From contig CAYQTE010000010.1 of NCBI GenBank assembly GCA_964420285.1, forward strand, positions 1 to 64,000: a stretch of DNA of 64,000 bases. The letters are read 5' to 3'. This DNA comes from CAYQTE01 sp964420285 (GTDB lineage Bacteria; Planctomycetota; Phycisphaerae; Tepidisphaerales; Tepidisphaeraceae). The translations under genes and the position numbers were made by a program. Shown in pieces: positions 8,755 to 17,250 of the stretch (positions within the stretch are counted from its first letter, which is position 1; each line of letters opens with the position of its first letter). The notes below the pieces were generated by a model, which saw only the letters and a program-made list of their open reading frames with translations, did not search any database and was not told the origin of the DNA.

Positions 8755-9669
8755 TCATGCCAGCCAGTCCCAGTCCGCGTCGGGGCCGTCCGGGCAAAAG
8801 AACGCACTGCACAGCGGCGGCCTGTTCTTCGCGGCCCACTCCCGGCCGTGGATGAAAAAAGGCTTGGTCCAGGCCTCACTGTCGATGGTGCGGGCAGCCG
8901 TCACACAGACCATGAGCATACCCTGCGCGGGATATCCCGTGCGCGGATCGATGATATGTGATTGGGCTCGTCCACCGGCCCGAAAAGTCCGCACATAGCC
9001 GGCCGACGTCGAAAGCGACATGTCCCTGAGGAACACCTGCGTGGCCGAGTGGAGAGTCGGCCGGATCGGATCGGGGATGTCGATCCTCCAGCCGCGCGGC
9101 TCGTCGGGGGGCGTTCCCATGCCGTAGATGCTGCTGGACGAAGCCATGACCAGCGCCGTGGCCAATCCCCTGTGCCGCAGGATTTCGACGATACGGTCGA
9201 CCGCATACCCTTTGCCGATGCCGCCGGGATTGATCTCGATGCCGTCGATATCAAATTGCACGGTTCCGGCCGATTGATCGAGAATAATGTGGCGATAGCC
9301 GGTCCTGGCCAGAGCGGTCACAATTTCGTCGCTGCTTGGAAGCCGCCCCGCCGCTTTGAAAAATCCCCACGCCTTAATGAGCGGGCCAATTGTGATGTCG
9401 AACGTCCCCTGGCTGGAGCGGCTGTATTGGACGCACCGGGAAATCAGGTCGAACACTTCCGGCGATACGGCAACGGGACGTTGTCCGGCCAGACGGTTGA
9501 TTTCGCTCCACGCGCTATCGGGCCGGTAAACGGAAAGCAGCCGGTCCAGACGCTCAACCTCGGCAAAGGCAGCGTCAGCGGCCTCTTGCATCGTCTGATG
9601 GGAATCGCCGTAGAGCACGACCGAGTAGGTCGTTGCCATGGCGTCCACGCTGGCTTCAAACCGAATCAC
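8755..9669 (-). CDS. apbE: FAD:protein FMN transferase
   Basis: Covalently attaches FMN from FAD to Ser/Thr of target redox proteins in the periplasm. Seen: MATTYSVVLYG near the N-terminus, the Mg/FAD-binding core INPGGIGKGYAVDRI, and the C-terminal SHIIDPRTGYP. Length of 304 residues is normal. The GTG start overlaps the stop of the upstream DUF362 gene (GTGA), and GGAGGT precedes it by two bases, so translation is probably coupled. No signal peptide or lipobox is visible, which is unusual for ApbE, so its location is uncertain. No flavin acceptor with an obvious SGAT-type motif was found in the window, so its substrate is unknown. Confidence 0.9.
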   Translation of the reverse strand: MIRFEASVDAMATTYSVVLYGDSHQTMQEAADAAFAEVERLDRLLSVYRPDSAWSEINRLAGQRPVAVSPEVFDLISRCVQYSRSSQGTFDITIGPLIKAWGFFKAAGRLPSSDEIVTALARTGYRHIILDQSAGTVQFDIDGIEINPGGIGKGYAVDRIVEILRHRGLATALVMASSSSIYGMGTPPDEPRGWRIDIPDPIRPTLHSATQVFLRDMSLSTSAGYVRTFRAGGRAQSHIIDPRTGYPAQGMLMVCVTAARTIDSEAWTKPFFIHGREWAAKNRPPLCSAFFCPDGPDADWDWLA

Positions 9670-10904
9670 GCACCTCCTGCCCTGCCTCCGCGCTGTTGTT
9701 GCAGGATCTTGGTGCGGACGGCCGCGAAATCGAACAGGGCATCGGCGATCGGCACTCCGATCACCTCGTTCTTCTTAGGATCGCGCAAACCGACACCGAT
9801 CTCCTCGCCCAGTTGCAGCATGTTGTCGGCGGAGGTGAACGGCGCCTTGCCACGTACGGCCATCGGGTCGAATCCCATGACGGCCATCGCCACGCCGTCG
9901 GTGGCCACGGTATTGGTTCCGGCGATGATAACGCCCGGACTGACGGCCGCCTGGGGCCTGCTGCCGTAATTGGTTTCCGCGCCGGTAGCGGTATTGATGC
10001 CTTCGATGATGGCCAAGTGCGCGGGTCGGGCGGCGTTGAGTTCGGCGATGATATGCGGCAGGCGCACGCCGGCGTCCTTGGAATAATTGGGGTCGATCTG
10101 TTGGGGGGCGCTCTTGGAGGGAGCACGGCGGGCAAAGTGGAAGACTTCGCCGCGCCCGCCTTGCGGACGAACGGCCGGTTCATCGATCCCCGCCTGCCCG
10201 CCGTAGATCGTGATGGGGGTGGTGCCGTAGATGTTCTTCATCGAGAGCGTGACGCCGGTAAGGGCGTGCTCTTTCAACTTGGCCAGCGAGACGAAAACGT
10301 CGCAGTCTTCGTACGAGTGGTTCAGATCGTAGCCGGGGAAAACCCAGCCGCCGCCGGGAACCCAGAACCGCGAATATTTCTTGCCCCGGCCCAGATAGTT
10401 CGTGTTCTCGAATTCCACGTTGGGGGCCGCATTGAGAATATCCTCCGGCCGCCAGTTCTGTGACAGCATGACCTCTTCAAGGGTTTCTGCGGAAGACCAC
10501 GGGCCTTCCAGCACGCGGACCTGCTTCGCTCCGGCCTCGCCCAGCAAATGCACGACGGCGCCGATCATGGACGGATGGGACCAGAACGTATCTTCCATCT
10601 TGGCGTCGCCGAGGCGCTGCGACCGCACGCCGATGAAGTTCACCTTCACCGCCACCGTCTTTCCCTTGACCAGCCCGCCCAGCCCGCCGAGTTGATCGAA
10701 CATCGTCGCCAGCGTGGTGACCAGTTCCGGGCCGTACGTCTTGCACCGGCCGATGGTAACCTTCCCGGCCCTGGCCGGTGGCAGCGCGGGACGCGTGCTG
10801 GGAGCGGCGGCGCGAGCGATAGTCGGCACGTTCGGCAACAACAGACAACCGGCCGCCATCGCGGCGCCCGCCAGGCATTCTCTTCGGGTGATATTGCGTT
10901 TCAT
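9666..10904 (-). CDS. Tat-exported DUF362 domain protein
   Basis: Seen: twin-arginine signal (RRECLAGAAMAAGCLLLP), then a DUF362 domain starting TIGRCKTYG, with KGKTVAVKVNF, SHPSMIGAVVHLL, the region LSMKNIYGTTP and AIIEGINTATG near the C-terminus. 412 residues. It has no CxxC-rich ferredoxin module, unlike many DUF362 proteins. AGGAG lies six bases before the ATG at 10904. It lies 13 bases after the 497-residue gene and overlaps apbE by 4 bases, so all are probably one transcript. Known: DUF362 proteins are often found in anaerobic or redox gene contexts and their function is not settled. The pairing with apbE suggests a flavin or redox link, which is inference. Confidence 0.85.
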   Translation of the reverse strand: MKRNITRRECLAGAAMAAGCLLLPNVPTIARAAAPSTRPALPPARAGKVTIGRCKTYGPELVTTLATMFDQLGGLGGLVKGKTVAVKVNFIGVRSQRLGDAKMEDTFWSHPSMIGAVVHLLGEAGAKQVRVLEGPWSSAETLEEVMLSQNWRPEDILNAAPNVEFENTNYLGRGKKYSRFWVPGGGWVFPGYDLNHSYEDCDVFVSLAKLKEHALTGVTLSMKNIYGTTPITIYGGQAGIDEPAVRPQGGRGEVFHFARRAPSKSAPQQIDPNYSKDAGVRLPHIIAELNAARPAHLAIIEGINTATGAETNYGSRPQAAVSPGVIIAGTNTVATDGVAMAVMGFDPMAVRGKAPFTSADNMLQLGEEIGVGLRDPKKNEVIGVPIADALFDFAAVRTKILQQQRGGRAGGA

Positions 10905-10917
10905 GGGAGTCTCCTGC

Positions 10918-12411
10918 TTAGCTTTCCAGTTGGACCGCACCATAGACGGCAAACTTGGGAACCGTCAGTTCCGCCCCGCCGGCCGCCTGAACCGCCAACT
11001 GCAGCGGCACGGGCGAGGCAATTTCCGGGCTGACAAAGCTCGCCTTCGCGTAGGGCGTTTTCACATAGACCACGGCCGGGTCACCACCGGCCCGCCGGGC
11101 GTAGTTGAGCATGTGGATCACCCCCTGCCGGCCGTCGGTAGCGACCTGGCAAACACAGTTCATTGATGGACCGTTGTACAAGCGCATCGGGTCGCCGCGG
11201 TGGCTCAGGATGTTCTGGATATCCGCACAGGTGAAGAATGGATCAAGCTCATCCTGCCGGGCCACCGCCAGCCGCCCCTTGCCGACACTGCGCTCACTAA
11301 AAAGCAGATACGCCTCCTCCGAGGAGAGTTGCATCGGCGTGCCTTCCGGATTCGACCAGTTGGCGCGCACGAATAATGTTCCGCCCGCTTCGGCAAAGGC
11401 GATCAGTTTCTGCCGCAGCGCCGCGTCCGGCAGCTCGCGGTCCACATAGAAGATGCCCTGGAGACCGTCCAGCGATGCGGCCAAAGCCTGCGATCTGGCA
11501 ATCACCCGGAACGGCTCGCGCGTCCGCGGCAACAGGTTCAGCGACTGCTCGCCGAGTATTCGATCCATCGGATCGGAAAAATTCGACACCACGGCCAGCC
11601 GGGCCATCGGACCATAGGCCCTGGTCGCGTTGTTCTTCTCGAAGAACGCCAGCATGTCAGTGATTCTTTTCAACGTGGCGGCCGAGGCTGCGGTCTTGGC
11701 CGCCAGGTCCGCACGCAGTTGGTCATCCAGCGAGATCACCCACCGTCCGCCCGACGCCTGGGCGTCGGCAATCGCCAGTAGAAAATTCTCGGCCGTCTGC
11801 TTGACCGTTGTCGGCGGATCAACGGCCACCCACACGGATTTCACACCCTTGCCGGCGCCCATCGCCTGCGCCATGCCGATGAGCGCGCCGTTGGAATCCA
11901 CCCAGGGCAGATTCGTCGGGCCGCCGGCCGGATCATTCGCCTGAGAAACACCCGGCCACGACGCATCCGAGATGGCCAGGACCGGGGCGTCGGCGCTCCA
12001 AAGCGATTGGTCGGAACTGCCCCAGGCTATGACGGGAATGCCGGCATTGGCGGGCGGATTGCCCTTCATGGCGATGGCCGAAAGCCCCGCCGCGCGGGCG
12101 GCGGCAACTGCGGCCGTCTTGTCGCCCGGCCCATCAATCAGGCCGACGACATCCAATCCGGCCTGGCGGGCTTTGTCGAGCAGCGGCTTGAGCGACGTTT
12201 GCTGCTCGGCATCCGCCGCCGTTCCGGATGACCAGCTTACCACCAGGCAATTGATCGGTGTGCCCTGCACTAACGCCAGGAGAGACGGATCGAGCCACTT
12301 GCGAAGCACATCGGCCATCGCCGGCGTGAAGGTTTTGTCCTTCTGCCGCCGGGCGATGTCCAGGGATCCCGCCGCCCATCGCATGGGTATGGATTGAACG
12401 CCAATAGCCAT
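10918..12411 (-). CDS. Uncharacterised 497-residue protein in glycosidase operon
   Basis: Not recognised. Seen: no signal peptide from the ATG at 12411 (GGGAGG lies nine bases upstream). The N-terminal half is Ala-rich alternating strands and helices, for example CLVVSWSS, GLDVVGLIDG, GIPVIAWGSS and SVWVAVDPP, which looks like a TIM-barrel-like alpha/beta fold. Around residues 330-365 LQGIFYVDRELPDAAL with AEAGGTLFVRANW resembles the amidotransferase-like domain seen in some glycosidases. The C-terminus is beta-rich. It starts 74 bases after the rhamnosidase-like gene on the same strand and is followed 13 bases later by the DUF362 gene. Inferred: a sugar-active or carbohydrate-binding protein. 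It lacks an export signal while its neighbours have one, so its start may be misplaced. Confidence 0.7.
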   Translation of the reverse strand: MAIGVQSIPMRWAAGSLDIARRQKDKTFTPAMADVLRKWLDPSLLALVQGTPINCLVVSWSSGTAADAEQQTSLKPLLDKARQAGLDVVGLIDGPGDKTAAVAAARAAGLSAIAMKGNPPANAGIPVIAWGSSDQSLWSADAPVLAISDASWPGVSQANDPAGGPTNLPWVDSNGALIGMAQAMGAGKGVKSVWVAVDPPTTVKQTAENFLLAIADAQASGGRWVISLDDQLRADLAAKTAASAATLKRITDMLAFFEKNNATRAYGPMARLAVVSNFSDPMDRILGEQSLNLLPRTREPFRVIARSQALAASLDGLQGIFYVDRELPDAALRQKLIAFAEAGGTLFVRANWSNPEGTPMQLSSEEAYLLFSERSVGKGRLAVARQDELDPFFTCADIQNILSHRGDPMRLYNGPSMNCVCQVATDGRQGVIHMLNYARRAGGDPAVVYVKTPYAKASFVSPEIASPVPLQLAVQAAGGAELTVPKFAVYGAVQLES

Positions 12412-12485
12412 TGACTCATACCTCCCATCTCGCGCCCAGATTTTTTCATTCCCGAGAGTCAGACCCTGGCCCCGGGCTTTTCGAT

Positions 12486-14630
12486 CTAATCGCTGATCAC
12501 GACCAGCTTCGTGCCCCACGCCGGCAGATCCAGCGGCAGTGTCGTCGTCGTCTTGCCGCCGGCGATCGTGGCACCCGCCCAGGGCGTGATCTTGCCGCTG
12601 ACGGTGTCCCACAACTCGGCCTTGCTGGCCGTGCCGCTGCTCTGCACCGTCGTCTTGAGCGACAGGGGCTGTTCGCCTTCATTGAAGAAGAAATACACGT
12701 CGGCGTTCTTGAGGCGGCGGTGATTGTATTTGAGCCACGTCGTCGGCTGGTCGGTCGTGACATCCGGCGCCGGCATGGCCGCCAGCACCTGTGGCGTAAT
12801 TTCCGATCCCGGCATCAGCACGGCCCAACTGATATCGGCCGGGCCCGTCGCGGTGAGAAAGTTCTTGTCCATCACCAGCTTGGGCGCGTTGCCGAAAAAG
12901 ATGACCTTGCCGCCGGCCTTGGCGAAGGCGCGCAGGTTGTCCAGCGCGGCTTTTGAAATGGCATCCACCGGCGGGATCAAAATGGCGCGGTAGGCCTGCC
13001 CGCTCTGGTTGATCAATTCACCGCCCTGGAGCTTCAGCGTCTTGGACAGTGCATATTCATCCACGAAATCAAGATCGCGCTGATGCTGCATGAGCTCGTG
13101 AACGATGCCGCGGAAGGAAACGTCGGCGGCGGAATCGTTGAACCAGAAACTGCTCGAGGGGATATAGACGCCGACCTGAGCGGCCGGGCGACCTTCGCCC
13201 ATCAGGTAGCTGAGCCTGTTGACGTGTGCGGACAGGGGCAGGAAGCCGGGATCAGAATAAAAACGACCCTGTCCGCCGAGGCCCATGTACTCGATGCGGT
13301 TGATGCCCAGGACCATCAGGTGATTGAGAATCCAGCCTGCTTCCTTGATATCCGGGACGGGATTGTACGCGGCAAATGCTTCGCACATGGCGCGGGGATG
13401 GCCGTTCAGATGCGTGGCCGACGAGGCCAGCTTCGGGAAATCGGCGACGACGTCGTGCCAGATCTGATGCCAGATGGTATCAATGCCGGGTACCTGCAGG
13501 CTGCGCATGCACTTGAAGAAATCGCCGTCGGCGGTGGCGAGTTGCGGCAGGATCTCCTCGTGCTCGATATGCATCTGCATCTCGACATTGTTCGCCGCGC
13601 ACCATTTGCCTTCCGTGCCAAAGAAATTCTCGCCGAAAAGGTCGGACCACACATCGTAATAGTCGGCGAAGACGCGGTGATTCTCATCGAGATTGACGGA
13701 TGCGGGCCCGGCCGCGCCGCCCCGGCCGCCGATGGTGATGGCCGCGACCGTCGCCAGGTACGGACGCAGATCATACCCCTTGCGTTTCTGGAACTCGTCG
13801 AGAATGGCGGGCGACCATGGATTGAATCCGAACGCCGGCTCGTCGCCGCGGAAACCCAGCACCGTCTTGCCCATTTCGTCGCCGATGGCCTGCTTGTAGG
13901 CATCGAATGTCCACTGGGCAAAGAGCTTGTCGGCCTCGGGATTGAGGAAATCCATCAGCGAGTGTTCGTTGTTCTTGGCCCCGTTGGAGTTGTTGGCCGA
14001 TCGCGTCGGGCCCGAGCGGAATTGGGAGCGGGGCATGTCAATCTCCCAGTTGCCCGCCGGAACGGTCCAGTTCACGCTGCCGCTGGAACTGTCGAGCACC
14101 TGCGCCGTGCCGGTGTCGCGGTTGACGGCCAGCACGCAAATGGTTCCGGCGGGAACTCTGGCGGAATATTGCTGCCCGGCGGTGACGTTGACGCGCTGCG
14201 GCGCGGCCAGGGCTTCCATGCGCAGGTCCGGGCGGTCGACGGTGATCTTCCCGCCGGCAAACCCGGACGGATATCCGCCGTCGTCATCGAACCACAGCTT
14301 CATGTTGCGCTTCTTGGCTTCCTCCACGAGCATCTTCACGGCGGTAAAATATCCGGCCGACAGATAGGGGGAGTTCCCGCGCCCCGGCTCGATGTAAGCG
14401 GCCTGCACGCCCAGAGCCTTGGCCCGGTCGAGCGTGGCACCAATGGCCTCGCGCGTGCGGGTATCGCTGAAGCCGCAGTCAAACTGCGAACTGTATTCCG
14501 GCGCCGGCGCGGCGAACCCCGCGACAACCTGCGACACAGTGGGATCAGTCATCTGCTGCCACGGCCGCTCCTGTGCCAGGGCACCGCTCGCAAACGTCAG
14601 CAACACGGCCAATAGCGCAAGGGTCTTCAT
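12486..14630 (-). CDS. Secreted GH106-like alpha-L-rhamnosidase (copy A)
   Basis: Predicted glycosidase of the GH106-like group, which removes rhamnose from rhamnogalacturonan. Seen: signal peptide MKTLALLAVLLTFASGALA, then KLWFDDDGGYPSGFAGG at about 111-127 (matching the LYDExGWPSG motif of the group), TVLGFRGDEPAF at about 257-267, HIEHEEILPQL, GHPRAMCEAFAAYNP, and near the end ADVYFFFNEGEQ, typical of the C-terminal beta domain. 714 residues. The ATG at 14630 is preceded by GAGGGTGG and by the signal peptide, so the longer frame is rejected. It is a close paralogue of the next gene upstream and has the same length. Assignment to GH106 is from motifs only. Confidence 0.82.
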   Translation of the reverse strand: MKTLALLAVLLTFASGALAQERPWQQMTDPTVSQVVAGFAAPAPEYSSQFDCGFSDTRTREAIGATLDRAKALGVQAAYIEPGRGNSPYLSAGYFTAVKMLVEEAKKRNMKLWFDDDGGYPSGFAGGKITVDRPDLRMEALAAPQRVNVTAGQQYSARVPAGTICVLAVNRDTGTAQVLDSSSGSVNWTVPAGNWEIDMPRSQFRSGPTRSANNSNGAKNNEHSLMDFLNPEADKLFAQWTFDAYKQAIGDEMGKTVLGFRGDEPAFGFNPWSPAILDEFQKRKGYDLRPYLATVAAITIGGRGGAAGPASVNLDENHRVFADYYDVWSDLFGENFFGTEGKWCAANNVEMQMHIEHEEILPQLATADGDFFKCMRSLQVPGIDTIWHQIWHDVVADFPKLASSATHLNGHPRAMCEAFAAYNPVPDIKEAGWILNHLMVLGINRIEYMGLGGQGRFYSDPGFLPLSAHVNRLSYLMGEGRPAAQVGVYIPSSSFWFNDSAADVSFRGIVHELMQHQRDLDFVDEYALSKTLKLQGGELINQSGQAYRAILIPPVDAISKAALDNLRAFAKAGGKVIFFGNAPKLVMDKNFLTATGPADISWAVLMPGSEITPQVLAAMPAPDVTTDQPTTWLKYNHRRLKNADVYFFFNEGEQPLSLKTTVQSSGTASKAELWDTVSGKITPWAGATIAGGKTTTTLPLDLPAWGTKLVVISD

Positions 14631-14639
14631 GGAAACCAC

Positions 14640-14760
14640 CCTCTCATCAGACAAGTTTTTTCGCGCGGCAGGAATTTCCTGCCGAAGCAGGGACATGACG
14701 GACGTGTCTTTCGCCCGTTCAGGCGCACAAGATACGCCCGACGAGGTGCCGCGTCAACAT
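14640..14760 (-). promoter_or_regulatory. Upstream region of rhamnosidase copy A, shared with copy B
   Basis: A 24-base block at 14679-14702 (CTGCCGAAGCAG then GGACATGACGGA) recurs at 16994-17017 upstream of copy B with one mismatch. CCGTTCAGGCG (14715-14725) and GCGTCAAC (14751) also recur at similar distances. This marks the duplicated 5' flank and is a likely control region. No sigma-70 boxes stand out. Confidence 0.5.
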
Positions 14761-14801
14761 CAGAGCCGCTCTTGCGACTTGCCCGATCTTGCGGGAAATC
14801 G

Positions 14802-16946
14802 CTAATCGCCGATCACGACGACCTTTGTGCCCCACGCGGGCAGGTCCAGCGGTAGTGTGGTCTTGCCATTGGCAAACGTGGCGCCGGACCAGGGCTCGAT
14901 CTTGCCGCTGGAGCTATCCCACAATTGCGCCTGGTGGGCCGTTCCGTTGCTCTGCACTGTTGCCTTCAGCGATAATGCCTGCTCGCCTTCGTTGAAGAAG
15001 AAGTACACGTCGGCGTCCTTGAGGCGGCGATGGTTGTACTTCAGCCACGTCGTCGCCTGGTCCGTCGCGACATCCGGAGCCGGCAGGGCAGCCAGAGCCT
15101 CGGGAGTGATGGTCGATCCCGGCACCAACTTGGCCCAACTGATATCGGCCGGCCCGTCGGCGGTGAGAAAGTTCTTGTCCATCACCAATTTGGGCGCATT
15201 GCCCAGGAAAATGACCTTGCCGCCGGCTTTCGCGAAGGCGCGCAGGTTGTCCAGAGCGGCCTTGGATATGGCGGTCACGGGCGGAATTACGATGCCGCGA
15301 TAAGCCTGGCCGCTCTGGTTGATCAGCTCGCCGCCTTGTAGTTTGAGCGTCGTGGACAAGGCGTATTCGTCGACAAAATCGAGATCGCGTTGATGCTGGA
15401 GCAGTTGGTGAACAACGCTGCGGAAAGTGACATCGGCGGCGGAGTCGTTGAACCAAAAACTGGTCGAGGGGATGTAGACGCCGACCTGGGCGGCCGGTCG
15501 GCCTTCGCCCAGCAGATAGCTCAGCCTGTTCACGTGTGCCGCGACGGTGGGGAAGCCTGGATCAGCGTAGAAGCCCCGGCCCGGGCCCGCGCCGCCCAGA
15601 CCCATGTACTCGATGCGGTTGATGCCCAAGACCATCAGGTGATTGAGAATCCAGCCCGCTTCCTTGATATCCGGCGCAGGATTGTACGCGGCAAAGGACT
15701 CGCACATGGCGCGCGGATGGCCGTTCAGATGCGTGGCCGACGAGGCCAGCTTGGGGAAATCGGCCACGACATCGTGCCAGATCTGGTGCTGGATGGTGTC
15801 GATGCCGGGGATTTGCAGGCTGCGCATGCACTTGAAGAAATCGCCGTCGGCGCCGGCAAGCTGCGGCAGGATTTCCTCGTGTTCGATGTGCATCTGCATC
15901 TCGACGTTGTTGGCCGCGCCCCATTTGCCCTCCATGCCGAAAAAGTTCTCGCCGAAGAGATCGGACCACACGTCGCAAAAGTCGGCAAAGACGCGGTGGT
16001 CCGCGTCGAGATTCACATTCACCGGCCCGGCCGCCCCGCCGCGCGTGCCAATCGTGATGGCCGCGACCGTCGCCAGATAAGGCCGCAGGTCATACCCCTT
16101 TCGCTTCTGGAATTCATCCAGAAGCCCGGGTGACCAGGGATTGAACGCCCCCATATTCGAACTCACGTGCGGTTCGTCGCCCCGGAAGCCCAGAACGGTC
16201 TTGCCCATTTCGTCACCGACGGCCTGCTTGTAGCCATCGAACGTCCACTGCGCGAAGAGCTTGTCGGCCTCGGGATTGAGATAGTCCAGCAGCGACGGCG
16301 AGCCGCCGTTGGCCGAATGCGTCGACCCGGAGCGGAACTGCCACCTGGGCAGCACGATATCCCAGTTGCCCGCCGGTACGGTCCAACTGACGCTGCCGGT
16401 GGAGCTATCCAGCACCTGAGCCTTGCCGGTGTCGCGGTTGACGGCCAGCACACAGATGGTGGCCGCATCCATTTTATAGGAATATTGCTGCCCAGTGGTG
16501 ACCGCAATACGCTGCGGCGCGGCCAGGCCCTGCATGCGCAGGTCCGGGCGATCGGTGGCGAATTTCCCGCCGCAAAAGCCGGAGGGATACCCGCCATCGT
16601 CATCGAACCACAGCCGCATGTTGCGCTTCCGGGCTTCCTCGACCAGAATTTTCACGGCGTCAAAATAGCCCGGCGAAAGATAGGGCGACTTGCCGGCCTT
16701 GGGCTCCACGAAGGCCGCCTGGACACCGAGCGATTTGGCATGGTCGAGCGTGGCGCCCATCACGTCGCGGGTCGTCTGATCGCCAAAACCCCAGTCAAAC
16801 TGCGAGCTGTACTCCGGTGCCGGCGCGACGAACCCCGCCACGAGCTGTGCCGCGGTGGGATCAGTGATCCGCTGCCACGGCCGGTCCTGGGCCAGCGCAC
16901 CGCTGGCCAACATGAGCAGCACGGCGATCAGCGCAAAGATCCTCAT
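14802..16946 (-). CDS. Secreted GH106-like alpha-L-rhamnosidase (copy B)
   Basis: Paralogue of the neighbouring gene, also 714 residues and colinear over its full length. Seen: signal peptide MRIFALIAVLLMLASGALA, RLWFDDDGGYPSGFCGG, TVLGFRGDEPHV, HIEHEEILPQLAG, GHPRAMCESFAAYNP and ADVYFFFNEGEQ. Differences cluster after the DEP motif, where this copy has an insert (SSNMGAFNP) and the other has a longer NNSNGAKNNE segment further upstream. The start at 16946 is supported by the signal peptide. The sequence before the ATG resembles that before copy A, so promoter and gene were duplicated together. Divergent from the GH43 gene. Inferred: the two copies may have different substrate preference or expression. 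Confidence 0.82.
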   Translation of the reverse strand: MRIFALIAVLLMLASGALAQDRPWQRITDPTAAQLVAGFVAPAPEYSSQFDWGFGDQTTRDVMGATLDHAKSLGVQAAFVEPKAGKSPYLSPGYFDAVKILVEEARKRNMRLWFDDDGGYPSGFCGGKFATDRPDLRMQGLAAPQRIAVTTGQQYSYKMDAATICVLAVNRDTGKAQVLDSSTGSVSWTVPAGNWDIVLPRWQFRSGSTHSANGGSPSLLDYLNPEADKLFAQWTFDGYKQAVGDEMGKTVLGFRGDEPHVSSNMGAFNPWSPGLLDEFQKRKGYDLRPYLATVAAITIGTRGGAAGPVNVNLDADHRVFADFCDVWSDLFGENFFGMEGKWGAANNVEMQMHIEHEEILPQLAGADGDFFKCMRSLQIPGIDTIQHQIWHDVVADFPKLASSATHLNGHPRAMCESFAAYNPAPDIKEAGWILNHLMVLGINRIEYMGLGGAGPGRGFYADPGFPTVAAHVNRLSYLLGEGRPAAQVGVYIPSTSFWFNDSAADVTFRSVVHQLLQHQRDLDFVDEYALSTTLKLQGGELINQSGQAYRGIVIPPVTAISKAALDNLRAFAKAGGKVIFLGNAPKLVMDKNFLTADGPADISWAKLVPGSTITPEALAALPAPDVATDQATTWLKYNHRRLKDADVYFFFNEGEQALSLKATVQSNGTAHQAQLWDSSSGKIEPWSGATFANGKTTLPLDLPAWGTKVVVIGD

Positions 16947-17250
16947 GGAAACCTCCGTCTCAAGAAACAGGTTTTCCGCCGACAGCAACGCTTCTGCCGA
17001 AGCAGAGACATGACGGAAGCATGTTCGCGTCCGTTCAGGCGGAAAACCTACCTCCGACCATGTCCCGCGTCAACGCGGAAGCCGATTTTTGCTCGCCATG
17101 TCGTTCCAGTTCATGTCGGTCGCGCTCCGCATACCCGCGCCACATCGGTCTCTCGATATCTGTTTCGCGATATCCGTTTTGCGACACCTTGTGCCAGCCT
17201 GTCGAACGACTACAATTGACCTATCTCGTCTAAAGAAGGAGCGCATTTCA
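16947..17250. promoter_or_regulatory. Divergent control region between rhamnosidase B and GH43
   Basis: About 300 bases without a gene. The left part (16994-17075) is the duplicated upstream block shared with rhamnosidase copy A. The right part holds a direct repeat, CGATATCTGTTT (17154-17165) and CGATATCCGTTT (17168-17179), spaced 14 bases start to start. It also holds a possible sigma-70 promoter for GH43: TTGTGC at 17189-17194, 16 bases, TACAAT at 17211-17216. GAAGGAG lies before the GH43 ATG at 17251. Confidence 0.5.

Noticed and set aside
6561..8879. 772-residue open frame on the minus strand
   Set aside because: It lies opposite the multiheme cytochrome; the plus-strand protein has nine CxxCH motifs and clear membrane helices, while this frame has no recognisable domain.
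13083..14615. 510-residue open frame opposite rhamnosidase copy A
   Set aside because: Antisense shadow in GC-rich DNA without domain or start signal; copy B has a shorter counterpart at 15390-16133, as expected from the duplication.
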